Assembly: GCA_900088475.1 (NCBI GenBank)
Contig: FLMG01001231.1
Coordinates: 3,122 to 23,121, forward strand
Reading direction: 5' to 3'
DNA length: 20,000 nucleotides
From: Hyphochytrium catenoides
Taxonomy: Eukaryota > Sar > Hyphochytriomycetes > Hyphochytriales > Hyphochytriaceae
Shown here: positions 8,119 through 17,097 of the stretch, piece by piece
Position numbering within the stretch: the stretch's first letter is position 1
Layout of the letters: each line of letters opens with the position of its first letter
Notes under the pieces: generated by a model
The model's input: only the letters and a program-made list of their open reading frames with translations
Told to the model about the DNA's origin: nothing
Databases searched by the model: none
Translations under genes and position numbers: made by a program

Positions 8119-8631
8119 ATGATGGGGGATGTTCATAGGGGCGTGGGCAAGATGCACTATTCTCCTAAAGCATTGTCGCCTTTATTAGTACTTATTTTAG
8201 TTCCAGAACGTTGCCCACTCGGGTTCTGTAACGACCCATTTGGGTCTCGGTTGCGCTGTCGTCCTTGTCATTCTCCCCGTTCAGCGGTAAACGCGGGCAG
8301 CTGCTGAATGAATCGGCCATTTTCTTTGCATTGGAAGCATCCTCTCGTCCGAAGAAGGCGTTCACATTCCGCTGGAGTGAGTGGAGCTAGTCAAGGCAGC
8401 GACCATGACGGTAGGGGGAAGGGTCTCTTCCATGCTGTCGGGGACCTCGCCTCCTGTCAGGAGAGAGGTAACCGCAGGGTGGTGATGTCGGGGTGGTCCC
8501 GTCGTGGGCCACTTGGCTGTGGCACAACGTTCAACAACAATCTTATCGCTCTGGTGCCGGCCATGACGGCCGAAGAGAAGCTTTCGCTCCTTCTTCATGC
8601 CCTCTCGGCGTCCGTCGGGCCCTTACGTTAG
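8119..8631 (+). other. GC-richer block, 171-codon frame broken by one TGA
   Basis: From the ATG ATG at 8119 one frame stays open to TAG at 8629-8631 except for a single TGA at 8305-8307, followed at once by ATG. The first part has a short hydrophobic stretch (LSPLLVLILV) and several Cys; the second part has no recognised motif. The block lacks the CT/GA repeats of its surroundings, but the opposite strand has a comparable 78-codon frame (8362-8598). It may be two small frames, a decayed gene, or chance. It also contains a perfect 14-bp inverted repeat, GACCCATTTGGGTC, at 8233-8246. Confidence 0.2.
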
Positions 8632-8906
8632 TGGAATATTTGGAACCGCACCAGTCGCGGAGGCTCAACGGGTTAGCCTTGTTGTTTGTAGCGTGAAAGT
8701 TTTGACACCGACACGCCGGGAGGGCATGGCAAGTGCCATAATATTTTTCAGCTCTCTTTTCAGCTCATAGTATAGAAAGAGTTGCTGATGATCGTGACAT
8801 AATTTTTTGTGAAAGAATGCTCTTCCTTGTTATTGTCTCGTCAGTATTAACGTAGACGCTTTGAAGAAGAAGAGTAAACAGCCATCCTCCGCCTGCCCAA
8901 TGACTG
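8632..8906. other. Unassigned interval
   Basis: No convincing plus-strand exon. A minus-strand frame spans 8765-9031 with mixed composition and no motif, and overlaps the better-looking plus-strand exon beginning at 8907. I see no repeat or RNA gene. Confidence 0.35.
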
Positions 8907-9371
8907 ATGCGGAGGTCTTCCCTCCTTTTTTTTCCATCACGCCGGCTACTTCTGCCGATGGATCTGAATAATGCTGTCCGCTCACTGGATAGTGACCCTT
9001 TCATCACCACTCCTCCTCCTTCTTCTTGCAACTTCCCTTCTTGTACTACTGGAAAAGAAGATGTTACTGATTCTTAGCGACATTATCGCAGGAGAAGAAG
9101 AAGAAGAGAAGATGATCTTTCCTCCTGGTGGTTAGACAGCGGCGATGATGGTAGCACTGCGCATCATCAAGAGGATGATAGGTTTGAGCGAAGAACAAAA
9201 GACCCAGAAAGTGATAGAAAGGCCGTCTTTACATTACTAGCTCAACATCAAGAGATGGACAATGGAGTACAACGCGGTACTACAGCTACAACTACACCAT
9301 TCTGCCATAGTGACATAGAGACAGCGTCGCGTGAAGAGGGAAAGCGCCACAGTAACTTTTGCTGCTGGTAG
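8907..9371 (+). CDS. Two-exon gene candidate, polar protein of unknown function
   Basis: Exon 1 (8907-9042) starts MRRSSLLFF or, from the second ATG at 8958, MDLNNAVRSLDSDPF, and ends in a phase-1 donor T|GTACTA. Exon 2 begins after GGTGGTTAG at 9136 in matching phase and runs to TAG at 9369-9371. Its product is polar and low in hydrophobics: TAHHQEDDRFERRTKDPES, then KAVFTLLAQHQEMDNGVQ, with Cys near the end (FCCW). The 93-bp intron contains an in-frame TAG. A GTAGGA at 9368 could be a further donor, so the gene may not end here. The minus strand has a signal-like frame at 9237-9425 that is the main rival. Confidence 0.35.
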
Positions 9372-9682
9372 GAGCAGAAGAATTTTCTTCATAATAGTAG
9401 TTAGGCTCTCTTCTTGCAATAGCATTGAAAGTCTTTGGCAAGATTGGAGTAAGAATACGTGCAGGGTATAAGCCTCATATTAGGGATATTGTAGTGTAAT
9501 TATGGAGAGATGCATAATTCGCAGGTACCTATCCCAGATATCGGCTTCTCGCAGCTCTTTACCTTGAATTTGATGAAGAGACTCAAAAGACAGAGAGGGC
9601 GACAGACAGAGAGAGGGCGAAAGAGATATTGGAAGGGACCACGATTGAATAAGAATAGAGAGAGAAGGGAGTAGATTGAGCA

Positions 9683-10033
9683 AGTCAGAGAGGACCATAT
9701 GCAAGACAGAAGAAAACAGAGAAGTGCTTCAATGGGCAATGGGGAGACACCACCATCCAGACAGACATAGGTGGAGAGACACCACAAGTTGCAGAGACAG
9801 GTACTAACTTGCCTTTTACTATATGGGCTAAAGATAAAGAAGGACCATACAGAGTGGGCATTCTGGAGAGACAGAGTATGCGAGAGATAATAGAAGAGAG
9901 ACCAGCAGAGCTTCGTCCACGGTCCATGAAGTTTCTGCGCATCGGCTCTGAGACAGAGACAGCCCAGACTGGAGCCTTCAGCTTCATTGACGCCATCGAG
10001 TTTCACGGAGAGATCAGGCAGAGCAGGCGTTAA
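9683..10033 (+). CDS. C-terminal exon of an unrecognised gene
   Basis: A 116-codon plus-strand frame, opened by the TGA at 9677 and closed by TAA at 10031-10033. It reads as a globular, strand-rich domain: CFNGQWGDTTIQTDIGG, LPFTIWAKDKEGPYRVGI, then MKFLRIGSETETAQTG and FSFIDAIEFHGEIRQ. The antisense frames over the same bases are Cys/Leu/Ser-rich shadows. No initiator Met lies upstream in frame before 9890, so at least one 5' exon is missing. Candidates are a short exon ending CGCAG|GTACCT near 9523, or the exon ending at 9367. The DNA before the exon is purine-rich, a poor acceptor context. I do not recognise the fold. Confidence 0.4.
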   Translation, partial: SQRGPYARQKKTEKCFNGQWGDTTIQTDIGGETPQVAETGTNLPFTIWAKDKEGPYRVGILERQSMREIIEERPAELRPRSMKFLRIGSETETAQTGAFSFIDAIEFHGEIRQSRR

Positions 10034-10346
10034 GTGGACACTTCAGAGAAAAGCAGTTCAAAAAAGAGACTCAAGAGAAGAGTAAGCGCTTCAAAGATTC
10101 TATAAATCTTTGGTGTTCAAGCAACCCCCGAGGTGGGCGATTACAAAGAGGAAAGCAAGAGGAACTCTAGAAGAGGAGAGGTACCACGGATCTGCTAATT
10201 AGCTCCTCTACAGCTCCAAAGCTTCGTTCTCTACTCGTCTCTACCTCTCTCTCTTCCCAGATGCAAGGCCCTCTCCTGGCTCACGCCATCCTCTAATCTT
10301 GCAACCTGCCTCTTATGTTCTTGGCCTAATTTTCTCTTCTAGCAGG
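10034..10346 (+). other. Upstream region and probable 5' UTR of ATG8
   Basis: No exon of another gene is evident. A CT-rich stretch ends in TTCCCAG at 10254-10260, followed by an 11-codon upstream frame (ATG at 10261). Another acceptor-like TTCTAGCAG lies just before the ATG8 start. One or both may be ends of 5'-UTR introns, so the upstream frame may not be in the mature message. Confidence 0.45.
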
Positions 10347-11398
<1,052 letters not shown>

Positions 11399-11524
11399 GC
11401 AAGAGGGACAAGAGATAATAGAGCGGAGGCATGGTGGAAAGAAGGAGGGAGACTTGCCTGAAAGAGAAAGAGAGAGGAAAGATGATCAAAAGCATAAGAA
11501 ATACCTGGAAGGAGAAAGAGATGA
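11399..11524 (+). other. Probable 3' UTR of ATG8, purine-rich
   Basis: Follows the ATG8 stop and is rich in GA runs. A 63-codon frame begins at 11385 inside the last ATG8 codons in another phase. It consists mostly of Glu/Arg/Lys encoded by the purine run, and I treat it as chance. Confidence 0.45.
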
Positions 11525-11760
11525 GAGGTTTGGTTTGGAGAGGAGGAAGACTTTGGGGAGTCAGCAGAGACAATAGCTATCGATCCCCGTGTTGATAATG
11601 TGTACATCAGTATGACTTTAGTGAGGCACCGCCTGGATAGAGGAGAGAGAGTAAAAGGAAAGAGGAAGAAAGGCAAAAAGAGGGCCCTCATTGTCCTAGT
11701 TCCTTCATCATTGGCGACGCGCTTCTCGCCTGTGCTTACATACATTTATACAACGTCCAT
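11525..11760 (+). CDS. Internal exon candidate with NLS-like run
   Basis: A plus-strand frame open from a TGA at 11522 to a strong donor, CAT|GTAAGA, at 11760/11761. If not spliced there it stops at TAA 11762. The product begins acidic (WFGEEEDFGESAETIAIDPR), continues DNVYISMTLVRHRLDRG, then has a basic run (KGKRKKGKKR) and a hydrophobic patch (ALIVLVPSSL). No upstream exon with a start was found, and the 5' boundary is unknown because the preceding sequence is purine-rich. It could also be unusual 3' UTR of ATG8. A Ser/Leu-rich minus-strand frame over the same bases looks like a shadow. Confidence 0.25.
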
Positions 11761-11764
11761 GTAA

Positions 11765-12973
11765 GAATGACGCGTATGGTTGCCCTGTACATTGGCCGCG
11801 GCTACGTTGACGAAAGAAAGGCTCGCTAGTCATCGTCTGCCTCCAACATAAGGCACAGGAAGTGCTTAGATAGTGTCGCTTTGCCAATAGCGGGACGAAA
11901 GGCAGTAGCATTGCACATGAGTCTTTCTGCGCTGTGCGTTCCGTCACCTAGTCAGCTAGAACAAGGCGGGATTCTTCACAAGCACTTCTTCAAAGAGCCA
12001 ACTGACCTTGATGCTAGTTGTGTCCTTTGACTGCTAGCTCTTGCCGCCTTGTTCCTCTTGCCTCCTCTTTCGTTTGCCTGGGCGCATCACTGGCTACTGG
12101 CGATATTGCAAGCTTTATGAACCTATCCAGTGTTGGCTCTCTTAGTTCCTCTGTTTCGTGCCGCAATCAATTGCTGTTGGCGACAGTCTGGCCCTCGTAT
12201 TCCCTCGTGCTCCTGTTGCAGTTCTCTACCACTGGTCTGTGCGCTCTAGTGGGACGGAACAATGGCAAAACGCTATGTCTACAAGCCCATCATCCTTACA
12301 CATGCGGACAAAGTAGAATAGAGGTGGGATCAAGGCTAGCTCAGTGCCGTGCCGTAGAGTGAGAGGAGTCAGGCCACTGGATACTGCTCTCGTAATTACT
12401 TAGCAGATGAGTCTTTCTTGTGCCAAGGTGGAGGTAAGAGTGATCCAGAGATCAACCGTGGCAGGAGCTGAGCCTCAGTGAACGGAAAGGCAGCTATCTC
12501 CTGTCACTATTGATACACGGTCACAGAAGTCAGACGCTATGAGTCATTCCTGAGAGAGAAGCGAGCTGGGCTCGGCTGCAGCAAGAAGCCAAAGGATGGG
12601 AAGAGCCGTCAGTAGAAGACGGTCCTCCTCGGGACACCATGTCAGCTCCTTTCTCATTCAGATTATGATAGTTCTTTTCTTAAGTTCTCTCCTCTCTTTC
12701 GACACAAAGCGTTTCCTTAGCACTACATGCCCGCTGGGATTTAGCCGGCAGGGATGAGCACATGTCGGAGCACTGCCTGCAAATGCAGAGGACAGGCCTC
12801 GAGTCGACGAGCAGTCTCCAACGTACACCAGCTGAGCTAGAGTGGGGGCACAGCCCACTCCAACATTACGGAGGAGAGGGGTAGCGGGTGCAGCCTGCCT
12901 CATCACCCAGGTTGCGCTGGGGTCCAGCCGGGCCGCGGTAGCTGAAGCACGCGGCCGGGATACTCGCTGTCAA
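11765..12973. other. Unresolved stretch with scattered exon-like frames
   Basis: No complete gene can be supported. Plus-strand pieces that look coding are 12242-12308 (including MAKRYVYKPIILTHADK, then a GTAGAA donor), 12404-12481 after TTACTTAG (MSLSCAKVEVRVIQRSTVAG, stop TGA), and 12524-12634 (RRYESFLREKRAGLGCSKK, stop TAG). Two different ways of joining them keep phase, so I do not choose. Near 12827-12840 the sequence CCAGCTGAGCTAG resembles the reverse complement of a tRNA D-arm, but no cloverleaf forms. Confidence 0.3.
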
Positions 12974-13404
12974 ATGACTCCTATCGGGATCTCTATATTC
13001 TTCTTACCACTCATCTTCAGCGTAAGAGGCAGTGCCATCAGCGAGGAAGCTGCTGCACAGCACCAAAGAATTGAACAAGCAAAAGGCCACGAGCACCTCA
13101 CCGCGGCACCTGACGGTGGACGAGTCCGGCGTAGATTTGAAGAGGACCTCTCCTGGTCTAACTGCAACCCTCTTCCTTGCGCCGGGAGCCAGTTCCGAGT
13201 CAATGAGAGGGCGACAAGGCCAAAACTAGTAGTGTCCAGTACCGAGATAGTAAGGCCTCTAACCTAGTGATCAACCGCTGCGAGACGGTAATCCTGGAGC
13301 TTGGACATCGGCTCCTACGACTGTCCTTGAAGGAGAAACTCCTCATGGAGAAGAGTTTAGACACAGAAGAGACCGCAGGACGTTCGGACCAGGACGGGCA
13401 CTGA
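12974..13404 (+). CDS. Signal-peptide gene or pseudogene with shifting frame
   Basis: The ATG at 12974 starts a signal-like N-terminus (MTPIGISIFFLPLIFSVRGS) followed by EEAAAQHQRIEQAKGHEH. That frame runs to TAG at 13265-13267 (97 residues, Cys pair NCNPLPC). Better-looking sequence then switches frame: HLTVDESGVDLKRTSPGL in frame two near 13110, and a clear helical stretch in frame three from 13207 to TGA 13402-13404 (YRDSKASNLVINRCETVILE, then LRLSLKEKLLMEKS). I found no canonical intron that makes both shifts. Options are unrecognised short introns, assembly indels, or a decayed gene. An exported product is inferred from the signal only. Confidence 0.35.
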
Positions 13405-13413
13405 CAGCATGAG

Positions 13414-13603
13414 ATGAGCTACAGAGACTTAGTCCTTGAAAGACTAAGAACTCCGGTAAGCTCCTTCCAGTCTCTACCATCACCAGGCCCGTGTGTTAAT
13501 TGGGCTGCGTCCACCTTTCTACTCGGCAACAACTAGCTCCTCAGTCTACTCGGCAATAACTAGCTCTTCAGTGGACCGGCTATTCTCCATAGTTCAGACC
13601 TAG
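13414..13603 (+). CDS. Two-exon small frame with 31-bp intron, doubtful
   Basis: ATG at 13414 gives MSYRDLVLERLRTP to a GTAAGC donor at 13456. An acceptor ACCATCACCAG at 13486 restores phase and leads into ARVLIGLRPPFYSATT, a duplicated nine-residue unit (YSATTSSSV, YSAITSSSV) and a TAG at 13601-13603, 52 residues in all. The 31-bp intron is far shorter than those of the conserved genes here, so this may be a fragment or coincidence. It lies ten bases past the stop of the 12974 candidate, in the same frame as its last part. Confidence 0.2.
13518..13571 (+). repeat. 27-bp tandem duplication
   Basis: Two adjacent 27-bp copies (13518-13544 and 13545-13571) differ by two C/T changes. The unit is nine codons long, so it keeps frame in the candidate exon 13487-13603. 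Confidence 0.9.
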
Positions 13604-14430
13604 CAGCCCTTCCAGTAGCTCTAGTTCTAGCCTGAGAAGGAGCTAGGACTGTGCTTGTCGATGCCGACAAACGGTAGTTCTACACTTTTTTGGGGTTTAG
13701 CCGTTCTTTGGTTGCTGACTAGTAGTAGTTCTTCTTCTCCTTCTTCTTACGAAGTATGAGAAGGCGATACACTGCCATCAGTCCCAATGTTCGGAAGGAA
13801 AGAGGTCAGGGAGAGACGGAGGACAGGGGAACAAAGAGCCAGGATGTTAACCAAGCCTTGCTGCTTGCCAGTGCGCTTCAGACCTTCTCTCCTCGTCCTT
13901 CTTGGTTCCTTTGTATGGAAGGAGTGTTAGCTCTGACCTTCAGGCCTGCGATCTCCATTTATCGACGGTTGATGACGGGGTGACGTAGACAATAACAGAC
14001 ATCTGGCCAGCCGACCTATAGCTGGATTGATGAGAGACGGAAGAAGAGTGAATGAAGAACTAAGAAGGATGGAACCCCAGAGAAAGGCTCATGGAGAAGG
14101 CCAGCAGGAGGAGGACACAGTGCGTTTGACCAGGAGACCGTTCTCCTTCTATCAGTGACCGGCGCCATCAGGAGACCGGCTCATGAGCCTCTCTGGAGGG
14201 GCCTGTGAGCCATCAATAGACACTGCGGTGAGCTACCGCCGAGAAGGGCTTTATAATATAGAAAGACCTGCATCACTCAGGGTCTTGAACCTGCTTGCGG
14301 CGCGATCAAGCGCCAAGGTGGCTTTCTGTAGGCTTTAAAGCGGTTCATCACAGTCAACCTCAAGCCAACAATGACAGGCCGCCCTGGCTTCAGCAGCTCA
14401 CATGCCCGGTCAACCTACCGTCATGCAGTG
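13604..14430. other. Intergenic, upstream of the two-domain secreted gene
   Basis: Weak short frames only. A plus-strand frame at 13756-13983 has no motif. An ATG at 13846 in another frame begins with a hydrophobic stretch (RFRPSLLVLLGSF) before a GTATGG donor-like site, but no partner exon was found. The sequence before 14431 includes an in-frame upstream ATG at 14371 (see the gene entry). Confidence 0.35.
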
Positions 14431-15417
14431 ATGATGGACATCTTCGTTGCAATCCTCTGTGTCTTGCCAGGATTACTTCTCTCGTCCATTGAAGTTGCGG
14501 CTCTGCCCGAAGGACCTCTCACTCACTCCTGCGGGGAGACTCTACTCAGTGCAGATCCTTTCTCTCCACCCACAATAATCTCCTCAGTCTCTTCCTCGGT
14601 CCTCGGAACCCGCACCAATAACCAGAGCTATGTCTTCTGTGTGCCTGAGAAAGGAGACTATGAGATCACTCTGGACATCACTCAGGCGCCGCCAAAGGGA
14701 AAGACTATTACCTTCCACATCTTTCTTGACGGAGGAAAGGTCAACAAAGAACTTCCTTCTGCTGAGATCAAAGTTCCAGCGGAGTCTAAGACAGCAAAGG
14801 GCGTCGTGTTCCTCAATGAAGGAAAGAGAACAATGACTATCTTCCAGCTTCCCTGTTCCTCCTCTTCTGCTGCAAAGAGTTCCCCGCCTGCTCCTCTTAA
14901 CGCTTATAAGGTATCAGTGAAGAGACTCCTCACCAAAGAAGGAGAGAAAGAAAGCGTACACGAGCAGGAGAAGCACGAGGATGAGTCGGTCGTCCCTCGG
15001 AATGAAGTGTATAGCATCGAAGAGGAGAAGCACCAGGACAGCTGTGACGCTGTCGTTTATGCAGACAAAGAGAAACTAACCGTTCTCCCGCCCTCCAGCA
15101 CTCCTCTCAGTGCCGTCGGGGAGAGCTATTCATATGACCTGTGCTTTGAAGATGCAGCTCCAGCCAACTATAGTGTCAACCAATTCGTGCCTTATCCTAA
15201 GAGTGACACTGTCTTCGAGGTCTATTGGAATGCCAAAGCTGTTGGACGCATCTCTGCTGAATATAGTGGACCAGCCTTCGAGGTTTACGGCCTTGCGGCA
15301 CGAGCAGATGTTCCTTTAAGTGGAAAGAAGGGTAACCTGACGGTAAAGCTTTTGGAGTGGGGCCTCAGTGCCAAGAGATTGACGCTTGCGCCTACGATTC
15401 AACGCGTCTCTCCGTAA
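14431..15417 (+). CDS. Secreted protein with two related Cys-pair domains
   Basis: An intronless 328-codon frame. I chose the ATG ATG at 14431 because it gives a clean signal peptide (MMDIFVAILCVLPGLLLSS, cleavage near EVAA); an in-frame ATG at 14371 would add 20 polar residues in front. After the signal come two similar segments. The first has Cys at about 34 and 70 (THSCGETLL, QSYVFCVPEK) plus one near 142. The second has Cys at 205 and 238 (QDSCDAVVY, SYSYDLCFED). The spacings are 36 and 33 residues, and strand-rich sequence follows each pair. A charged Lys/Glu linker (about 165-203) separates them. Sequons lie near 64, 246 and 302. No membrane anchor. A duplicated beta-sandwich fold is inferred. 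I recognise no family, and antisense frames are absent. Confidence 0.85.
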   Translation: MMDIFVAILCVLPGLLLSSIEVAALPEGPLTHSCGETLLSADPFSPPTIISSVSSSVLGTRTNNQSYVFCVPEKGDYEITLDITQAPPKGKTITFHIFLDGGKVNKELPSAEIKVPAESKTAKGVVFLNEGKRTMTIFQLPCSSSSAAKSSPPAPLNAYKVSVKRLLTKEGEKESVHEQEKHEDESVVPRNEVYSIEEEKHQDSCDAVVYADKEKLTVLPPSSTPLSAVGESYSYDLCFEDAAPANYSVNQFVPYPKSDTVFEVYWNAKAVGRISAEYSGPAFEVYGLAARADVPLSGKKGNLTVKLLEWGLSAKRLTLAPTIQRVSP

Positions 15418-15518
15418 GACAGATTGCAAACCCGGCATCGTTAGAGCCTCTGCCTCGTACATCTTGAGAGGGTGTTTAGCTTTGCTGTAGGAGAGACCTG
15501 TACATACACTCTATGCCT

Positions 15519-15524
15519 AATAAA
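15519..15524 (+). terminator. AATAAA poly(A)-signal-like hexamer
   Basis: AATAAA about 100 bases after the 15417 stop, in sense orientation. Its spacing suits a poly(A) signal, though whether this organism uses AATAAA is unknown. Confidence 0.4.
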
Positions 15525-15921
15525 GAATCTGGAGCTACTCATGACTAGAAGGGCTGTTGACTACTGGCAATAGTAAGGGGAGAACCGCGACGATGACGAA
15601 GAAATTGATAGGAAAGGTATGGAGAAAGGAGGCGAAGAGGGAATCTACGCTGAAGTTCTATGGCACAGACCGCAAGGAAAGACCTTGACTCCGCCTTTGT
15701 CTGGTCTATGATATGGCTCCTTCTATCTATTAGTAGAGTAGCAGAAGGGACTTGAAGGGGCAAGATCATGGAGCTGGCGGTGAAGGCAATAGCGCAACGG
15801 CTTCTAGTGAAGATGGCTGACGAAGGGGAGCGGGGTCTCTTAAGAGCTCGGGTTATGGTGAGTGGGCTAGGGTAGCGGATACTGGCACTGGTGCTTGCCA
15901 TCGAACGGGCAGGTGAACTAA
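15525..15921. other. Interval between converging genes, exon-like frame on plus strand
   Basis: A minus-strand frame (15545-15925) has the Ser/Arg/Ala-rich look of an antisense shadow. On the plus strand, 15768-15866 reads MELAVKAIAQRLLVKMADEG, helical and natural-looking. It ends at a GTGAGT donor, and after an 18-bp gap continues RILALVLAIERAGELITKAW. No start, acceptor or partner exons were found, so I do not call a gene. Confidence 0.3.
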
Positions 15922-16240
15922 TCACGAAAGCGTGGCTTTCGCCCGGACTCCACTAGCCGCCAGATTAATGTCCTTGTAGAGTGCCAATAGATGAAAAAGA
16001 GTTGGATCATCTTCAGTTTCAGATCTCTGGCTATGAAACAAAGAACGCGCGTAGAATAGGACGTGGTGCTTCGAATGAGCTCCACAGCTAATCTGTTATT
16101 GCCGGGCACTGGTTTCAACATTAAATGCGGCAGACCGATATGAGAAAGGTCATTTGTTCCCTTCCTTCCTAACCTTCGTCAAGGACGTTTCAATAGCAGC
16201 AGCCACTGACGGAGATGATGCATGATGAAGCAAGGACCTT
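15922..16240 (-). CDS. Last two exons of an unrecognised minus-strand gene
   Basis: The terminal exon 16026-15922 follows an acceptor, TTTGTTTCATAGCCAG, and encodes RSETEDDPTLFHLLALYKD then INLAASGVRAKATLS before TGA. The preceding exon 16240-16174 follows CTGTTGTCTGAG and reads LHHASSPSVAAAIETSLTK up to a GTTAGG donor. The phases agree (phase 0 across the 147-bp intron). The upstream exon boundary coincides with the start of the minisatellite at 16241. The rest of the gene would lie to the right, perhaps including 16615-16684, but I could not connect them in phase. The product looks like a helical C-terminus. No family is recognised. Confidence 0.35.
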
Positions 16241-16614
16241 CTCAGACAACAGACAGTATCATCCCAGCCCTCGCCGCCATCGCACAGGGCATTCTCAGCA
16301 GGCAAGAGACAGGTACTGTCATCTCAGCACTCGCCGCTATTCCACAGGGTATTCTCAGCAGGCAACAGACAGTCCTGTCATCTCAACACTCGCCGCTATT
16401 GGAGAGGACATCCTTAGGCAACAGGACAGGTACTGCCATCTCAGCACTCACCGCTATTGCACAGGGCATTCTTAGCACGGACTGACGGCACTGTCATCTC
16501 AGCACTCGCCGCTATTGCACAGGGCATCCTTAGGCAACAGACAGTACTGTCATCTCAGCACTCGCCGCAATTGCACAGGGCATTCTTAGCACGGACAGAC
16601 GGTAGCGTCATCAC
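16241..16614. repeat. Minisatellite, about 58-bp units with dimeric order
   Basis: Six full units start at 16260, 16320, 16379, 16437, 16495 and 16551, with partial copies at both ends; the period is 56-60 bp. Each has the core CATCTCAGCACTCGCCGCTA then TTGCACAGGGCAT, followed by a variable tail. Tails alternate: units 3 and 5 carry CCTTAGGCAACAG, units 4 and 6 carry TTCTTAGCACGGAC, and units 1 and 2 share TTCTCAGCAGGCAA. So the right half is a duplicated two-unit block. On the plus strand each core can be read ISALAAIAQGIL, but unit lengths do not keep one frame. Confidence 0.9.
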
Positions 16615-16684
16615 CCGCTCGGTCAACAATCGGAAGATGGCAGATTCTGTCGCAGAGCTCCCGGAGCGCAGATGAAGCTCTTTC
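16615..16684 (-). CDS. Internal exon candidate beside the minisatellite
   Basis: On the minus strand, after the acceptor CTGGAACTCATCAG, a frame reads ERASSALRELCDRICHLPIV then DRAG, ending at a GTGATG donor (phase 1). The composition is helical and natural-looking. Two other frames over the same bases are also open, one on each strand (minus: HLRSGSSATESAIFRLL; plus: MADSVAELPERR), so the frame is uncertain. If real, it may belong to the gene whose last exons lie at 16240-15922, with the minisatellite inside its intron. Confidence 0.25.
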
Positions 16685-17097
16685 CTGATGAGTTCCAGAT
16701 GCCAGATGGAGATCTCGATGAGAAAGATTTTTGACAGAACCACAAACTGATTATCAATATTGAGGACAGATAATAGTAGGCCTTTGGAGTTGGATATTGC
16801 GTGTCTTAGCTGTGGCGGTTGGAGTAGTAAGAAGATTCGTTTTAGAGAAGATTATTGCGGCTTCAGATCTTGAGATCTGCAGAACTCCCCAGACTTCCTT
16901 TCATGTTCCCGATTGCCGGCGCTTCAGCAGACTTCTTAGCGGCAGATCTCCTATGCTGGCGACCAGATACTGAGCTCTAGAGATAAGGAAGTGTCTCTGC
17001 AGGACCAGAGGTACAAAGCGAGAACTAGCTATCGCTGCATAGGAAAATCTTGGTAGAGGACCCAGGGAGACCAGCGGTAAAACGTCACAAGTGCCAG
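16685..17097. other. Intergenic, upstream of the proteasome gene
   Basis: No supported gene. Short frames on both strands (for example plus-strand MFPIAGASADFLAADLL at 16903) have no partner exons. It presumably includes the promoter and 5' UTR of the gene starting at 17098. No TATA box or repeat is evident. Confidence 0.4.

Noticed and set aside
9062-9076. A 15-bp intron (GTTACTGATTCTTAG)
   Set aside because: It would remove an in-frame stop and keeps frame, but all introns in the secure genes are 126-442 bp. A 93-bp intron using GTACTA and GGTTAG explains the same region.
9500-10006. 168-codon minus-strand frame
   Set aside because: Its Cys/Leu/Ser-rich product without conserved character looks like the antisense of the plus-strand exon at 9683-10033, which has a far more protein-like composition.
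12780-12870. tRNA gene on the minus strand
   Set aside because: TAGCTCAGCTGGT resembles a D-arm, but no anticodon stem, no T-loop (GTTCGA-like) and no acceptor stem can be formed around it.
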